NCBI GenBank assembly: GCA_035578155.1
Contig: JAPWDM010000005.1
Span: 36,666,108-36,730,107 of the forward strand
Direction of reading: 5' to 3'
DNA from: Brachynemurus nebulosus
Lineage: Eukaryota > Arthropoda > Insecta > Neuroptera > Myrmeleontidae
DNA length: 64,000 nucleotides
Part shown: piece after piece, positions 23,989-37,166 of the stretch
Layout of the letters: every line of letters begins with the position of its first letter
How positions within the stretch are numbered: the stretch's first letter is position 1
Program-made: the position numbers and the translations under genes
Notes under the pieces: model-generated
What the model was told of the DNA's origin: nothing
The model's input: only the letters and a program-made list of their open reading frames with translations
Databases searched by the model: none

Positions 23989-26235
23989 CAAGATCATTTA
24001 ATTCATCACTGGACTAGTGTTTCTATTCGATTTAATCCTAGTTTTTTCTTTTAGTTGTAATTCCAAATCATCCAAAGTGATGTTTAGAAATATGTATGAG
24101 GGGGTGAAACCCACATCACTTTCCTTTTATTAGGGTTTCGAAAAAATTTCGGAACCTTTATCTATCTGTCGTTCGACCGTTACACTAATAAATAAATCCC
24201 ACATTTTCCGGCCTATGAAAATGAAATTATGTAGGCAGAAATTTTTTTCTCAATTTCTGTTTTCGCGTATTTAAATGGTGGAATGAAAACTTTTTTTTAT
24301 ATACCACTTTTTGTGTGGCCCTTATCGAATTTCGTTTGTAAAATATTGAGATAGAAAATCTGAATTTTCGTTTATCTTGATGAATCTTGACATAACGCGG
24401 GATGATCATGCATCCTGCGAATTTTTGATATTCAGATCATCGAAAAAGTCTGTAATATTTGTACTGTAATTTCAATATCCGTAACTGTCCTCAATTTAAA
24501 TATCCAATCGTATTAAATATCACCTCTGCAGCATGCTGTTGAGGTATAAAGAAAATAAACTCATTTATTTATATTTAATTAAATTTTTACACCGCAATAA
24601 GCAAATAATTTTTTACATTGCTACCAACGTAACATAACAAGAAGAAAATTGATGTAATCTAAAAAAAAAAGTAAAATCCACTTTCCATGTAAATAATCTT
24701 CCATTATCGTCATCATTAATTTTTCCCGAAATGAGAAAATAACAACATCCTTTTTTACGAGCTCTTTCCACTGCCTATTTATAAAGAAAATACAAAATAC
24801 AGAACCCCTAGCTAAAAAAAAGAATTTACTGCTGAAATTATCCTTTTCATGAAAAAGTTTTTTTGTTATAATTTTAAAATGTTTTATAGTAAAATAACAA
24901 AATTTCCTTTTTTTGAAATTTTATAAAAAAGAAAACTTGTATTTGCTCTAAAATTGAACTCTTGAGAGGCATTTAATGATTATGAAAATTTTAAAGTAAT
25001 TTATAATGAAATAAATACAGTATAGTTACAAACACTGATGAAGAGAATAAGAGGGCAAGACTAAGAAGACGTACTTTCCTAAAGAATAATGATATATAAT
25101 TCTATTTGAGGTTGTTAGGCCATTAAATATTAATATTTAATACAAAAAAAATATTTATTTGAAAAATAAAAGCGAAAGAACATTATGTACATGTAAACAG
25201 CGAAAAACTTTTAGGGGAAATGAAAATTTTTTGTGAGTTTTTTATTAAAATAAAGTTAGCAGAAAATAATAATATTATCAACGTTATTTTCTGATATGAA
25301 ATTTTCATATTATTGACAGACATGCAAAATTGATGGATTCGTTACTCAATACATCTGTAATTTTTTTTCCTCCGAAGGAATTTTGTGAAGTTAAAATATA
25401 AAAATATTTTTACCTTTCCTTTTCGATTTCATTTAAGAATCAAACGTAAAATGTTGCATACGAGAAGCAATATGAATTGAATTATGTAGTTTCTGATAAA
25501 ATTTATTCCTTATCAAACAAAACAGAGTTGTTGGGCAAATATAAAATAAAATTATTTTTAATGTTTTATTCACAACATAGCCATTCCTCCCCCCTTCATC
25601 TCCTTACAGACATCATATTATTTATACTTAGGAAATTAGTTTATCTATCTTTTAAGAACCAACATTATTACAAACACTATTTATGGATACATAACGTAAT
25701 ATAAAGTCTTTCTAAATCAAACGGCGGTAGGAGGCCGAAATTACTATCGAGATTTGCCTTCTTTCGTTTAGTCTAAGGTGTTAGAATTTAAAATTTTCCA
25801 TGTTCTTAGCAAATGGTACTTTCTATTCAAAGGGCAGGTACAACTTTCGCAAGCGGATGACGCAAGCGGTTATGTGACCTATTAAATTAAAATTTCATAT
25901 CCACGTTTTGTTGAGACTTTTCGCTGGTAGTGTGATATACTTTCTGTAGTCAGGTTTGGCACTAAGACTCAACTTTCGAAACTGCCAGAAAAACAGCTAC
26001 TAGCACCATAATATAAAGGATGGTATTGGTGTTCCTGGAGTAGACATAGTATTTTTTGATCATGATCTTGGTCTTGCAAAAAGTGAAAGACTGTAATAAA
26101 ATTTCATGACCAAGATAGATTTTGCTCATCAAGAACGGATACAGCGGGTTGTCATCGGGGCTACGACCCATCCTTCCGCCTGAACGGAGATTAATTCAAA
26201 TTTTATCGCGGTTTGCGTGATGATATTTAGTTCTC
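23989..26235. other. AT-rich DNA; only a repeat scrap seen
   Basis: At 24130-24185, AGGGTTTCG...TTTCGGAACC...CTGTCGTTCG matches the GGGTTCCG-type dispersed repeat also seen inverted at 43795-43855. The region 25700-26180 is less AT-rich but shows no recognisable protein on either strand. Confidence 0.4.
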
Positions 26236-26610
26236 TAAAATTTTCAGTAATTTAAAAACCGTAAATAAAATGACATAAAATGATGAAACTGGAAGCAAAT
26301 TATAGGTTTCCAAAACCGTTCTTTTCATTTTTATCAAAATTGACACGAAAAACTACTAGAGAAAAAATTTCTGTTAGATCAGTCATATTTATTGAAGGAA
26401 TGGCTCATGCCAAAATTACCTAAACTCAGTCAATCACCCTGTTTCAAATCACTCCCATAAAGCTTGATTTGAGGAAAAAGGAATTTTTATTTTGATGACG
26501 TCATCAAGTTTACTAGAATTTTTCAGTGCCTTAAAAACCGTTAATGAGATGACAAAATGATGAAACTGGAAAAGAATTATTGGTTTTCGAAATCGTTACT
26601 TTAATGCTAA
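26236..26610 (+). repeat. Direct repeat, two copies about 280 bp apart
   Basis: TTAAAAACCGTAAATAAAAT and TGATGAAACTGGAAGCAAAT (about 26251-26305) recur as TTAAAAACCGTTAATGAGAT and TGATGAAACTGGAAAAGAAT (about 26530-26580). A palindromic TGACGTCA lies at 26496. Confidence 0.65.
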
Positions 26611-28534
26611 CTTAGATACATTTTAGATACAGAATTTTCTCGAAATCATATCAAATAAATATACGCCTTTTTGGCTCAAGTCGGCAGTTGGCATATTCTT
26701 GATATTGATATACTTACTGAATCTTTATTTTTTCTACAATTTCAAAGTCAGACTCACTATGGAAACAGAAAAAATGATTATTCTGCAAAATATGTGTATT
26801 ATAAATATAGGTATCTTTCAGTTAAATATTCATATTGAATGTTTCTTCTCAATAATATTCTTTCTTTATTTACCTAACCAATACATTTTCTTTTGCTATT
26901 GCTTTATTACTATGAAATGAATTCTACTTTTCTTGTTGCGTACTAAGACCGCATAGATAAAAGTCAAAATAAATTTTGTTATCAGCAATGTACTAAAAGT
27001 GCTGCTTTGAATATCATTTTTTTTTTTTTAATAAAAGATTCCATACGTCTCAATACACTGACTACTTGTGTGTATTTTTTTTTATCATTTTGAAAGTAAT
27101 TTATTTCCTTATATAGGAGAAATATCAATTTCAATTGATATTAAATGACCCATAAAACCCAATAAGACGGCAATCTGTCTTCTTTTTACCTACTTCGGAT
27201 ATTGATATTGGTGCCTGTATTTACTATCTATCTTCCGTGTATTAAATACTGAATAAGGGTAATGAATGTCGAATAGGTCAACAAATTCAAAAATAAACTA
27301 GTAATCAGTGTTGGATTTACACTACGGGCACGCGGGGCTAGTCAAGGGCTTGTAGTGTTAGTCAGTTTGTTTACATATGCGTATATCTACATGTACACAT
27401 AAACTGTAAAAATTTGGCCAACCCTGTTTTCCCTGATCAATGTCCACACTCTACTAATAATGAATAAAACACTTTTATTTAATTAATTTGACAAGTCTGA
27501 TGATAATGATCGATGATAATGATCGATGATCGAAATACATAGCACGCTCCCATTTAACAATTTCGTCGCACACAAGATGTGTATAATGGCATCCCTCCGT
27601 TTTTTAAAGCAAATATATTTGAACGTATTAGTGTCTAATTAATAGTTTGTAACAGTAAATCATACAAATATATAAATCAGAAACATTGACGCCCGTGATC
27701 TTTGACTTTCTCATTTAGCAATTTGGTCCCAGTGGATTGCGTAATGGGAGTTTCCTATGTATGTCAAATTGATTTAATAATGGGGATATTTTTGCAAAGT
27801 GTCTTATAAATAATTTTCTTTTTTACAGATAAAATTATTTATGTGAATATAACATATTAATGTAAAAAAATTAACATCCCTCTCATTTAACAACAACAAA
27901 AGCAAAGATTAATTTAACTGTTGTTGAAAGATATTTTTCTTATTTATTAATTTCGCGTAATCAAGAAAAAAAAGCAAAAAACAAAGAATATTTATGGAAA
28001 AACGCAACTCATTTCTGGTTCCATTTACTTAAACTATCTCTTAATTAATTAACTTGGGGATCATCATGTAAAGAATAATGGGAATAATAACTACATTTTC
28101 TTTTATTTGCAATAAAAAAAGGAAAAAGAAAATCTAGTGGATTTCATGGATTATTAACTTCAGTGGTGCTTTATCGAATATCAACTTGTTGATAGCCAAT
28201 ATTACTTGATATGTTTTGTTTCGTCTGATGTAAGTTGATAAATTAAAGACAAATCTGGTAATCCTGTAACATAATGCGTTACAATTTATCCTGCAAAATA
28301 ATTTTCAGTTTCAGGTGCTATATGCATAATCGTCAAGAAAAAATATCATTTATAATACATTAATTGTACTAATAAATTAATTGTTTTTACAAAAAAATAT
28401 TGAAAAACAAAAATCTTACATTTGAAGTTCTATAACGTCGGTCTTTGGTAGCTTACGATGAGCACTACACCATAAATCCAATTTTACGTAGTGGTCGGTG
28501 CAAATTTAAGGGGAAGTACGTAAAATCGGAAGAT
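26611..28534. other. AT-rich DNA, weak transposon scraps
   Basis: CAGTGTTGG at 27307 and CCAACCCTG at 27418 could be decayed hAT ends, but no target duplication supports this. GATGATAATGATC repeats lie near 27500. There is no gene. Confidence 0.35.
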
Positions 28535-28689
28535 CAGGGGCGTCGGTAATCTTTTGTTTCGGGGGTTGGTAAACATTATTTATCTGAACTTATTTAAAAC
28601 AATATAATCTTAAGAGACAATTTACACCTAAAATTCGGTTGTGTAGACAAAGGAAATCGAATGTTACACTAATGAATATGAGTGACGAC

Positions 28690-28995
28690 TTTTAGAAAAC
28701 TGTCGAAAAATCAATTTCACTATCGCATTCATCAGCGTAAAAGACGCCAAATAGTGGAAACTGACAAAAATTCTAGAATATTCTACTCGTGAACTAGCAA
28801 AGATACCAAAAAATAAACTTTACTATTCAATTGGGCACTAAAAATTAGATTAAGCAGCGCATTTTGACAAAAATTCTATAATGTTCTATTCGTCAACTAA
28901 CAAAGATATCGAAAAATCGATTGCACCATTAAATTGGTCATCGAATAAAAGACGGAATAGCACATTTTGATAAATGTTCTAGAATATTCTGTTTG
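28690..28995 (+). repeat. Tandem array, about 115-bp unit, left half
   Basis: Three degenerate units with the landmarks ACAAAAATTCTAGAATATTC, CTAGCAAAGATA and TTAAATTGGTCAT. Confidence 0.8.
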
Positions 28996-29001
28996 TCAAA
29001 T

Positions 29002-30268
29002 TGTAACATTTTGCAACATTCAATCCACTAATTTCGCGGACGATGTCACCAAATTGTAGCATTACTTCCTGGACGATGTACCAGATGTTACGTTTGCCAC
29101 GCTAGTTCGTTCTCTGGCGAATGCACCCAATGCAATGCTCAATCCACGGATGATGTTACAAAATAGGAAAGATGGACTTCCTGGATGTATCTAGGTGTTG
29201 TTTGTTCAGTGGTAGAATTTATTAAGGATGAGAAAAGGTTCTTAATAAACGTGTGAAACGGTTTACGGCTAAGAATCCTGTACTCCAGGATATGGACAAT
29301 AAGATGCTTTCGTAAAGCAAAAAAGAAAGGAATAATTTTTTAAGGAACTTTGATTAACTTTTCATATAATTTCACTTCAATAAATATACTTCTTAAATAA
29401 AATTGAATACGTATCAAAATAATAACTTTCCCAAAAATTTCACAAAATGGCGTCTCCAAAAATACAACATTCTATTTTTCATAACTTCTTAAAATATCTT
29501 CTTCATCACAATAAATAATTTACTCATAGTAACATTTTTTCCATATAACTTTCAGGTAGCAATAAAATAAATACTTCTTAACTTTTTTCTTCAAAATAAA
29601 CAATCATTTATTATTCACTTTTATAAAAATATTTCTCCATTTTTCATACATGCGTTTTCATATTTTTATACCATTTTCATTTAATTTTACTTTAAACACT
29701 TTTAATATTTATTATAATTGACATATTTTTCGTTTCACTTATTCTTTTAACTTTTATTTCACTTATTTATACTTTTTATACATTTGTAATATTTATTTTA
29801 ATAATTTTATTTTAGCTTAATATTTTTGCGTTTACATTGTGGCTTGTTGTTTTCAGTATTCTCAATCTATCCTGACCCAATCTTCCTTGTTACAAGCAGG
29901 ATGCAAAAATACTACAATATGATTGGTTAAAACATAGCGTTATCGAATTCAAGAATTCTTATTGGATACTGTAGTAGCGTACTTAAATTGAAAACATGCG
30001 CATTACATAAGCGTTACTAACATGATTTCCGGAAGATATAATTATGTACACAAATTCTTAGAAAAAGGAATATACTTTTGACTATATTTGCGGCGATGTA
30101 TACTTTTATACTCAAAACTAATCTCTATATTCAAACTCTGATTGATCCTATAGTTAAGAGATCATATATGTTCATTTATGTCAACCATATTAAAGAAGAT
30201 CGCGGTTTCGGTCGAGCAAATCACTTCTATACAATTAATATTACGTAGATATGTTAAATATCGTTACA
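29002..30268. mobile_element. Candidate solo LTR at the centre of the mirrored arrays
   Basis: It starts TGTAACATTTTGC and ends ATCGTTACA, so the ends TGTAAC and GTTACA are inverted. AAAT flanks it on both sides (28998-29001 and 30269-30272), as in a 4-bp target duplication. Removing it joins the two arrays smoothly. No internal retroviral coding or second LTR is visible. The 4-bp duplication is weak evidence in AT-rich DNA. Confidence 0.45.
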
Positions 30269-30284
30269 AAATAGCACAAATTGT

Positions 30285-30715
30285 TTGTCAAAATCGGACA
30301 TTTGGTTTACATTAGTTTAATTTCGGTTGGACAATTAAGTGGTGCAGTAGATTTTCCAATATCTTTGTTAGTTGACAAATAGAATATTCTAGAACATTTC
30401 TCAAAATGTGTTATTTGGTCTCATTTTTGATAGCCAATACAATGGCGACGTCTGTTTTTGAATATCTTTGCTAGTTGATGAATAGAATATTCCAGAACAT
30501 TTGTCAAAATGTGTAATTTGACCTCTTTTTCAATGGACAATTAAATGGTACAATTTATTTTTCAATATCTTTGCTAGTTGACAAATAGAACATTCTAGAA
30601 TTTTTGTCAAACTGCGCTGTTTAATCTCATTTTTAATGACCAATTCAACGGTGAAGTCTGTTTTTTGATATCTCTGCTAGTTGACGATTAGAATATTCTA
30701 GAATTTTACGTTACT
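30285..30715 (-). repeat. Tandem array, about 115-bp unit, right half (inverted)
   Basis: Four units inverted relative to 28690-28995. Landmarks are ATATCTTTGCTAGTTGA and TAGAATATTCTAGAA. Confidence 0.8.
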
Positions 30716-30824
30716 CATTGTACATTTGCATTTTGTATACAGAATATGTGCATATATATCTGCAGTGAAATTTTAAAATTTTTAAAGGCTACGAGGCCCT
30801 CAGACAATATTACCTACGGCCCTG

Positions 30825-32154
30825 ACTCTGGCTTGGTACATAAATTTTCACCAACACAGACAAACAACAACATATCTGTGAGAGGAGAACCCCACTTAAT
30901 CGCTGACGTCACTACGTAAAATCGGAGTACGTACCATTGGATGGCCGCTGTATTTGTGTCTCGTTGTTTGTGTCTCGGTTGAAGGTGGTAAATATAAAAA
31001 AAAAGTTTCGTAAAGTTTAGAAATTGAACAGAAGTTACAATGTGAAATATGGCATGGGACCAAAACTTCAGCATTAATTTTGTGGAAATTCGCCCGTTTA
31101 GTGGAAATCCGACATTACTTGTTGAATGTGTTGATTTTAAATTTTATGAAAATTCTATTAGGTACAAATTTAATTTCACCAATTCTTTTTTTTATCAATG
31201 ATAAAAAAAATAAAATTCAATATTGCTTTTTCATTTGATTGGTTAAATTAAATTATTGAAAAAGAACGGAAAGTTGATCATGTGATTTGACTGGCGTAAC
31301 ATAAATATATTTAGATACTAAATATCTATTTATAGAGATGTAACTAATCGTCTGTCTCATTCTAGCATTATCCAATGAATATATAATGAGTCGGGCCGGT
31401 TTCAATATTATGTTGAATATTACGTAAGTAAGTTATGCGATGAAAATGGAATGTTCGTGGTATTTGAATTATTTTGAAAATTCTGATAAATATAAATATC
31501 TTACATATTATTAAATGGTGTATATTACGATATTTCAAAGAATATAGAAAATACAAAAACTTATGTGTTTACGGTAATTTTTTTAGTAAATATTTTGACA
31601 TAAAGTAGCCAGGAATTGGTGTTTAATATTACTTTACGTTTTCTTAAATAAGAATAATATTATATTACTTATCGAGAAGCGTAAGCGTTACTTTTGTGTC
31701 AAAACTATACTGTTGCAGTTTGAGTCAAAACTATACTGTTGAAATGACCATCATTTCGCGGCTACTGGTTCTTTTTAAAAGCTTTTATTTAACTTGCTAT
31801 GTTAGTATGTTGGTTTAGATCAAATCTTGGAATCAAAGTTTAGACAGGTTCTAATTGAGTTAGAGGTTTCAAATTTTGCATACGTGTGTAACCTTGATGA
31901 CAATGCAATATTGTATAATTAGTTTTTCCCTAAATTGCCCCAAACCAAAATTGTTGATTTTTAGTCCTATGCAACTTTTTGACATTTCGAATTGTCAAAT
32001 ATTGTCCATTGATTTTACATTGCAATTTTTTGTTTCCATAGTTATGTCTGATTAAAATAAATTAATCGATTAAAATATAGGTAAAAAAATTACTTCTTTA
32101 TTTTTTTTTAAATTAATTGTAATCAGACTAAAGAGTAGAAAATAAAATAAATTT
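30825..32154. other. AT-rich DNA with no recognised gene
   Basis: A slightly GC-richer patch at 30870-30990 contains TGACGTCAC (30904). Frames on the minus strand (30814-31074 and 31368-31556) show no motif. Confidence 0.45.
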
Positions 32155-32466
32155 TAAAAAAAAATGTTTTTTAAGAAAAAGCTTTTATTTAAAAATGGGC
32201 TAAAAAAAATGAAATAACTACTGAGTGAAGTTTGAAGAAATATACAGCATAATTTATAAAAGCTTGAGGCGTTTAATTAAGTTTGGTAAGTACTGAAAAG
32301 TAAAATAGCTACACTTATATCCAAAACAGAAATAATTAATGATAACGCCTCAAGCTTTTATAAATTATGTTGCATATTGCTTCAAACTTCACTCAGTAGT
32401 TATTTCATTTTTCTTAGCTCATTTTTAAATAAAAGCTTTTTCTTAAAAAACATTTTTTTTTACTTT
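32155..32466. repeat. Long foldback, about 120-bp arms
   Basis: Left arm 32155-32272 and right arm 32344-32466 are nearly perfect complements. Landmarks are TTAAGAAAAAGCTTTTATTT, ACTACTGAGTGAAGTTTGA and TTTATAAAAGCTTGAGGCGT and their complements. The loop is about 71 bp. It is a MITE or foldback unit with no visible target duplication. Confidence 0.88.
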
Positions 32467-33040
32467 ATTTTTTATTATGTTAGTAAGTCAATTTAAAGTT
32501 GTTGAATAGAAATTTCTTAAAAGTAACTTGAACTTGTAAGAATGCAGTGTCAAAAAAGTACTATTTTTATCAAAGTTATTTTATTGAAATAGTGCTTCTA
32601 TGTATTTACTGTACACAAGATAGAACTGTCTAACTTTCAACTTAAGATATCTCAACCTTTTACCACACCGGCATCCACTTTATAAAGCTATTTCCTTGCA
32701 CGTTTATTTTGTTTACAAGTTATGGCATTCAAGGAAAATTTAAAAAAATTGTTGTTGAAACTTACCTTTTTTTGGTGGTGCTAACATAATACACGATTTA
32801 CCGACTTTGCTATAAGAGTATACTATATTCGTTCCAATATTGTAACGTTACAAGTCATAGTCATCCAAAAATAATTTCAGATAATTTTTTTAGTGCAGAC
32901 GTCATGTGTCCAACTCATAATAAATTAATTAAGATAATCTTTCCATTTTTATTAAATTTTTCTTTTTAATTCAGAATTACATAAAATATTGCATGCAACA
33001 TGTGCAAAATAAAAATCTCGTTGGGCAACTATTATGACTA
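32467..33040. other. AT-rich DNA with no recognised feature
   Basis: Nothing recognised. Confidence 0.5.
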
Positions 33041-33365
33041 GAGGTGGCGCAAGGCTAAAATGGAAAGATATTTTTTGCGAGGCCCCCTTTAATTTTCTCT
33101 TGAAAATTTCTCCTTTAAAAATTAGCCGACGAGCAACAAAAACGTCTTAATCACTTTTGCGAAGCCTTAAAGATTTTATAATTTTTCAAAAAAATTTCTT
33201 TAAAAATTAGGTGATGAGAAAAAAAAAACGTCTTCAATCACTTTTGCGAGGCCTTCATAATTTTTCAAAAAAATTTTCCTGAAAATCAGGTGACGAACAA
33301 AAACTAAAGAAAATTAATTAAGCGAGGTCGCCAAAGGCGCAAGGCTGTAGACTTTGCGCCACCTC
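33041..33365. mobile_element. MITE with GAGGTGGCGCAA ends and internal repeats
   Basis: The ends GAGGTGGCGCAAGGCT and the complement of TTGCGCCACCTC pair. The interior has three units of about 90 bp with ACTTTTGCGAGGCCTT and ACGAGCAAAAACGTCTT landmarks. The ACGAGCAAAAAAA...CGTC motif recurs at 37077-37100 and inverted near 37705, so these loci look related. Confidence 0.7.
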
Positions 33366-34128
33366 CGATTATCTCATAAAAAACTACCAAATTTTACAAC
33401 TTGTTGCATAAATAACTATATTCCGTTGATCCCCTAACTGTGACAAAAATTCAGTGATTTGAGCTTTCGTGCAAAACACGCAAAAAAATTAACTAATCTA
33501 TCTGTGAGGTCCAAAAAAAATTTCAACTTAAAAAAAACTGGGTCAAGGAAGCTACCTTTTATTTACTACATTATTAACTAAATTCTAGTAGATGCTTATT
33601 GGTTAGCATAGATAGACTATAGAAGCACTAAATATATTAGTGTAAATTTGTTTGACAATTTTCACATTTTTTTTTCTCAGTGTCCCTTTTTCATTGACAG
33701 TTATATATAAATAGAAACATCGAGCCATAGAACTGGTATTTGTTGACTTACAAAATATGTTTTTCCGCTGATGGTGGAAATAAAACAAAAACATGACCCA
33801 ATTTTCCCAGAAAAGGTACGACGAATATAATTTATTCCAAAAAAATATAAAGAAAAATCTCTCACAGTTTTTCATGTACCTACAGTATATACATCATTTT
33901 CAACATTCTCTATGCGTTTTAGTGTATGTGTATTTTGTAAACAAATATTGAATACACGTGTCTCATTTTATGTATATCTATCTCTTTTTCTCTCTTTAAA
34001 GTGATCCTTATCAACATTTGAATATTATGTGATCGTAACAGAGTGTTGTTAGGATATTTTTTGGATATGAGAGTCATCTTATATTTTGGTGGATTCATTT
34101 TTGGATTGTAATACTAAAGAATATAATA
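33366..34128. other. AT-rich DNA with no recognised feature
   Basis: No gene; the minus-strand frame 33603-33875 has no motif. Confidence 0.5.
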
Positions 34129-34472
34129 CCCCTGTCGCAGCATCTGCATAACATAGCGAATTTCCAAATCTTGGGCACTGGCGGATCTCATCTAAGACCT
34201 GTACCTACCTATTTAAAATAGTTTAGCTTTCTAAGAGTAAAAGAATTTTTAAAATCGGCTGGGTAATTAGTTTTGGTATTTTTGGGGACCCAAGAACCCG
34301 AACGAATTTTGTGCAGCATAGTTGTATCCATCTAAAATAATTTAGTTCTCTAGCAGTGAGAAATTTTTTAGCATCGGTTCGATACCTTATTACTGGCGTT
34401 TTCGGATCTGCAAGATCCCGGTGGACCTCATTAAAAAATCAGCTCGACCGTATATTCTAGGCGGACTTTATG

Positions 34473-34474
<2 letters not shown>

Positions 34475-34545
<71 letters not shown>
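34475..34545. repeat. (TA)n microsatellite
   Basis: A pure TA run in copy B. Confidence 0.95.
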
Positions 34546-34548
<3 letters not shown>

Positions 34549-34639
34549 AACCCGTTGTGTAGCATTCTACGTCGCATTTGCATCCGCAGGACAGTTGTGG
34601 ATCTCAGATAACACAACCTGTACCTATCTAAAATAGTTT

Positions 34640-35790
34640 ACCTCGGTAATAGTAAAAAAGTTTCAAAATCGGTCAGTATGACACTTTTAGGTCCTACTGA
34701 CACTGTCAGACCTTACATAACGTAATCTATATGTATCTAAAATAGCTTAGCTCCCCAACAGTGAAAAAATTTTCAAAATCGGTCGGTTAGTTTATTTTTG
34801 ACACTTTTGGATCCGATGGACCCTGGCAGACTTTACATAACGTAATCTATATTTATCTAAAATAGTTTAGCTCTGTAACAGTGAAAAAATTTTCAAAATC
34901 GGTCGGTTAGTTTATTTTTACCACTTTTGGGTCCCATGGACCCTGGCGGACCCTAAATAACGTAATGTATGTCTATCTAAAATAGCTTAGTTCCCCAACA
35001 GTGAAAAAATTTTCAAAATCAGTCGGCTAGTTTATTTTTGACACTTTTGGATCCCATGGACCCTGGCAGACCTTACATAACGTAATCTATATTTATCTAA
35101 AATAGTTTAGCTCTGTAACAGTGAAAAAATTTTCAAAATCGGTCGGTTAGTTTATTTTTGACACTTTTGGATCCCATGGACCCTGGCAGACCTTACATAA
35201 CGTAATCTATATTTATCTAAAATAGTTTAGCTCTGTAACAGTGAAAAAATTTTCAAAATCGGTCAGATAGTTTATTTTTGACACTTTTGGGTTCTATGGA
35301 CCTTGGTGGACCTTACATAACGTAATTTATATTTATCTAAAATAGTTTAGCTCTGTAACAGTGAAAAAATTTTCAAAATCGGTCAGTTAGTTTATTTTTG
35401 ACACTTCTGGATCCTATGGACCCTGGCAGACCTTACATAACGAAATCTATATTTATCTAAAACAGTTTAGCTCTGTAACAGTGAAAAAATTTTCAAAATC
35501 GATCAGGCAGTTTATTTCTGACACTTTTGGGTCCTATGGACCCAGGCGGACCTTACATAACGTAATCGATATTTACCTAAAATAGTTTAGCTCTGTAACA
35601 GTGAAAAAATTTTCAAAATCGGTCAGTTAGTTTATTTTTGACGCTTTTGGGTCCTGTGGACCCTGGCGGACCTTACATAATGTATTCTAAACCTATCTAA
35701 AATAGTTTAGCTCTGTAACAGTGAAGAAATTTTTAAAATTGGTCGTTTAGTTAATTTTTTACAATTATGGGATCAGTAAATCCTGGCGAA
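34640..35790 (+). repeat. Tandem array, about ten 120-bp units, in copy B
   Basis: It has the same unit as in copy A, reading in the opposite direction. Landmarks are TTTAGCTCTGTAACAGTG, TTTTCAAAATCGGTC and CCTTACATAACGTAATC. Single-base variants such as GTCGG versus GTCAG alternate between units and are partly shared by position with copy A. The array therefore predates the separation of the two copies. Confidence 0.93.
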
Positions 35791-36723
35791 ACTCATACAA
35801 GTCTAGTACTCTAACAGTAAGAAAAGGGTTCTTAGGATCTCATATAACTTATGGCAGTCCGTAAGCTTCTTGCGGACATCATTTAATTAATTAATTCAAA
35901 TACTTTAACTTACTAACTGTGAAAAAATTTTTTAAATCGATTGGTTAATTAATTTCTGGCCTTTTTAGGTCCCGAAAACCTTGACCTCACATAAAATACC
36001 TTAAATCCATTTGAAATGGTTTAATTTTTTAACATTATTAATTATTAGTGAAAAAATTTTCAAAATCGATTCAAAATATTTTTCCGTGCATACATATGTA
36101 CATTGTACATATTTTGTTTTGTTTCATATTTAATAATATTATATCATAACATAATCTTCAATTTCTTGTTTACTTAAAAATTCAATAAAAAAAAAAATTC
36201 TTCATTACATTAGCTTAGAAAATCTGTTTAATTTACATTTTTCAACATGAGATAGAACCATGCTAATTATAATGCAATAAATGAGAAACAAAACTCTATA
36301 CATGTATGTGTGTTATAACACATGTATGTGAATAGACTTCACTTGTTCTCACAAAATTCTTTAATAAAAAAGTGAAATATTTTTATACTTCATAAAGAAC
36401 TGAGATAGAAATATAAATTACTTATTACAATGACAAAGAGAGCAAAATAAGGCAATAGTGAAAATTACGATTTTCTCGAAAACTACTTAACATAGAAAGA
36501 AAATTATAAGAACATTTTCTTCATAATTTTTTTTTCCTTTTCAACGATGTAAAAATCGAACTGTCTTATGATAGGATCGAATGATAAAAAATGGCCAGAA
36601 AACCTACTTCTGGGCATCCGACGTGTCTGGCTAACGAACTTAGCCAAGCCAATTCAGAATCCAGTCCGCACACAAAACTTCATAAGCGTTAGACGTTTCG
36701 TTCGAGAGTTATCGTGGGAACAC

Positions 36724-36726
<3 letters not shown>

Positions 36727-36786
<60 letters not shown>
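36727..36786. repeat. (TA)n microsatellite
   Basis: A pure TA run in copy B, equivalent to 746-801. Confidence 0.95.
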
Positions 36787-36789
<3 letters not shown>

Positions 36790-36953
36790 TTTAGTGAATA
36801 TCATTTTCGTATTCTAGGGACCTCAAAACAGATTTCTGCCATAGTGCCGGAATCAGATTGCGTTATGAGACCTACTGTAATAGCTGAATTTCGAGTTTTC
36901 GAAATTCGCTAAAAAGTAAAATGATTTTATTAAAACTTTCTTTGTCCTACCTA

Positions 36954-37166
36954 GGGCCGGATTTACTCTAAGTGCAGCTCTGGGCACCGTAAAGAATGCC
37001 GCCCGTATATGTCTAAAACAAAAATATTAAAAAATTTCTCAATAAGTTTTTAATTTTTTTCTATAATAAATAAGTGACGAGCAAAAAAAAAACGTCAAAT
37101 TCCAATTAAATTTTGCCACCCAGGCCAAGTGTCCAGCGTGCCCCTAGTGTAAATACAGTACTGGTC
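36954..37166. mobile_element. Possible decayed MITE related to 33041-33365
   Basis: AGGGCCGGATTTACTCTAAG on the left and an imperfect complement ending TGTAAATACAGTACTGGTCC on the right, with GTGACGAGCAAAAA inside. The ends are too diverged to fix the boundaries. Confidence 0.4.

Larger units (their letters stand above)
28535..30824. mobile_element. hAT-like element with mirrored tandem arrays
   Basis: The left end CAGGGGCGTCGGTAAT and right end ATTACCTACGGCCCTG are imperfect inverted repeats of hAT type. Inside, about 115-bp units with TTCTAGAATATTCT and CAACTAGCAAAGATA landmarks run one way on the left (28690-28995) and the other way on the right (30285-30715). No transposase coding was seen and the 8-bp flanks do not match, so the superfamily is uncertain. 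Confidence 0.6.
34129..36914 (+). mobile_element. Non-autonomous Helentron/INE-1-like element, copy B, near twin of copy A in inverted orientation
   Basis: The start is CCCCTGTCGCAGCATCTGC at 34129, with a TA array at 34475-34545, 120-bp units at 34640-35790, unique DNA, and a second TA array at 36727-36786. The 3' hairpin GAATTTCGA-GTTT-TCGAAATTC then GCTAA is at 36890-36912. Order and spacing match copy A throughout, and the two differ mainly in TA length and point changes. There are no coding frames beyond repeat artefacts. Confidence 0.85.

Noticed and set aside
27307..27427. Possible hAT MITE with CAGTGTTGG and CCAACCCTG ends
   Set aside because: The ends are not clean inverted repeats and the 8-bp flanks do not match.
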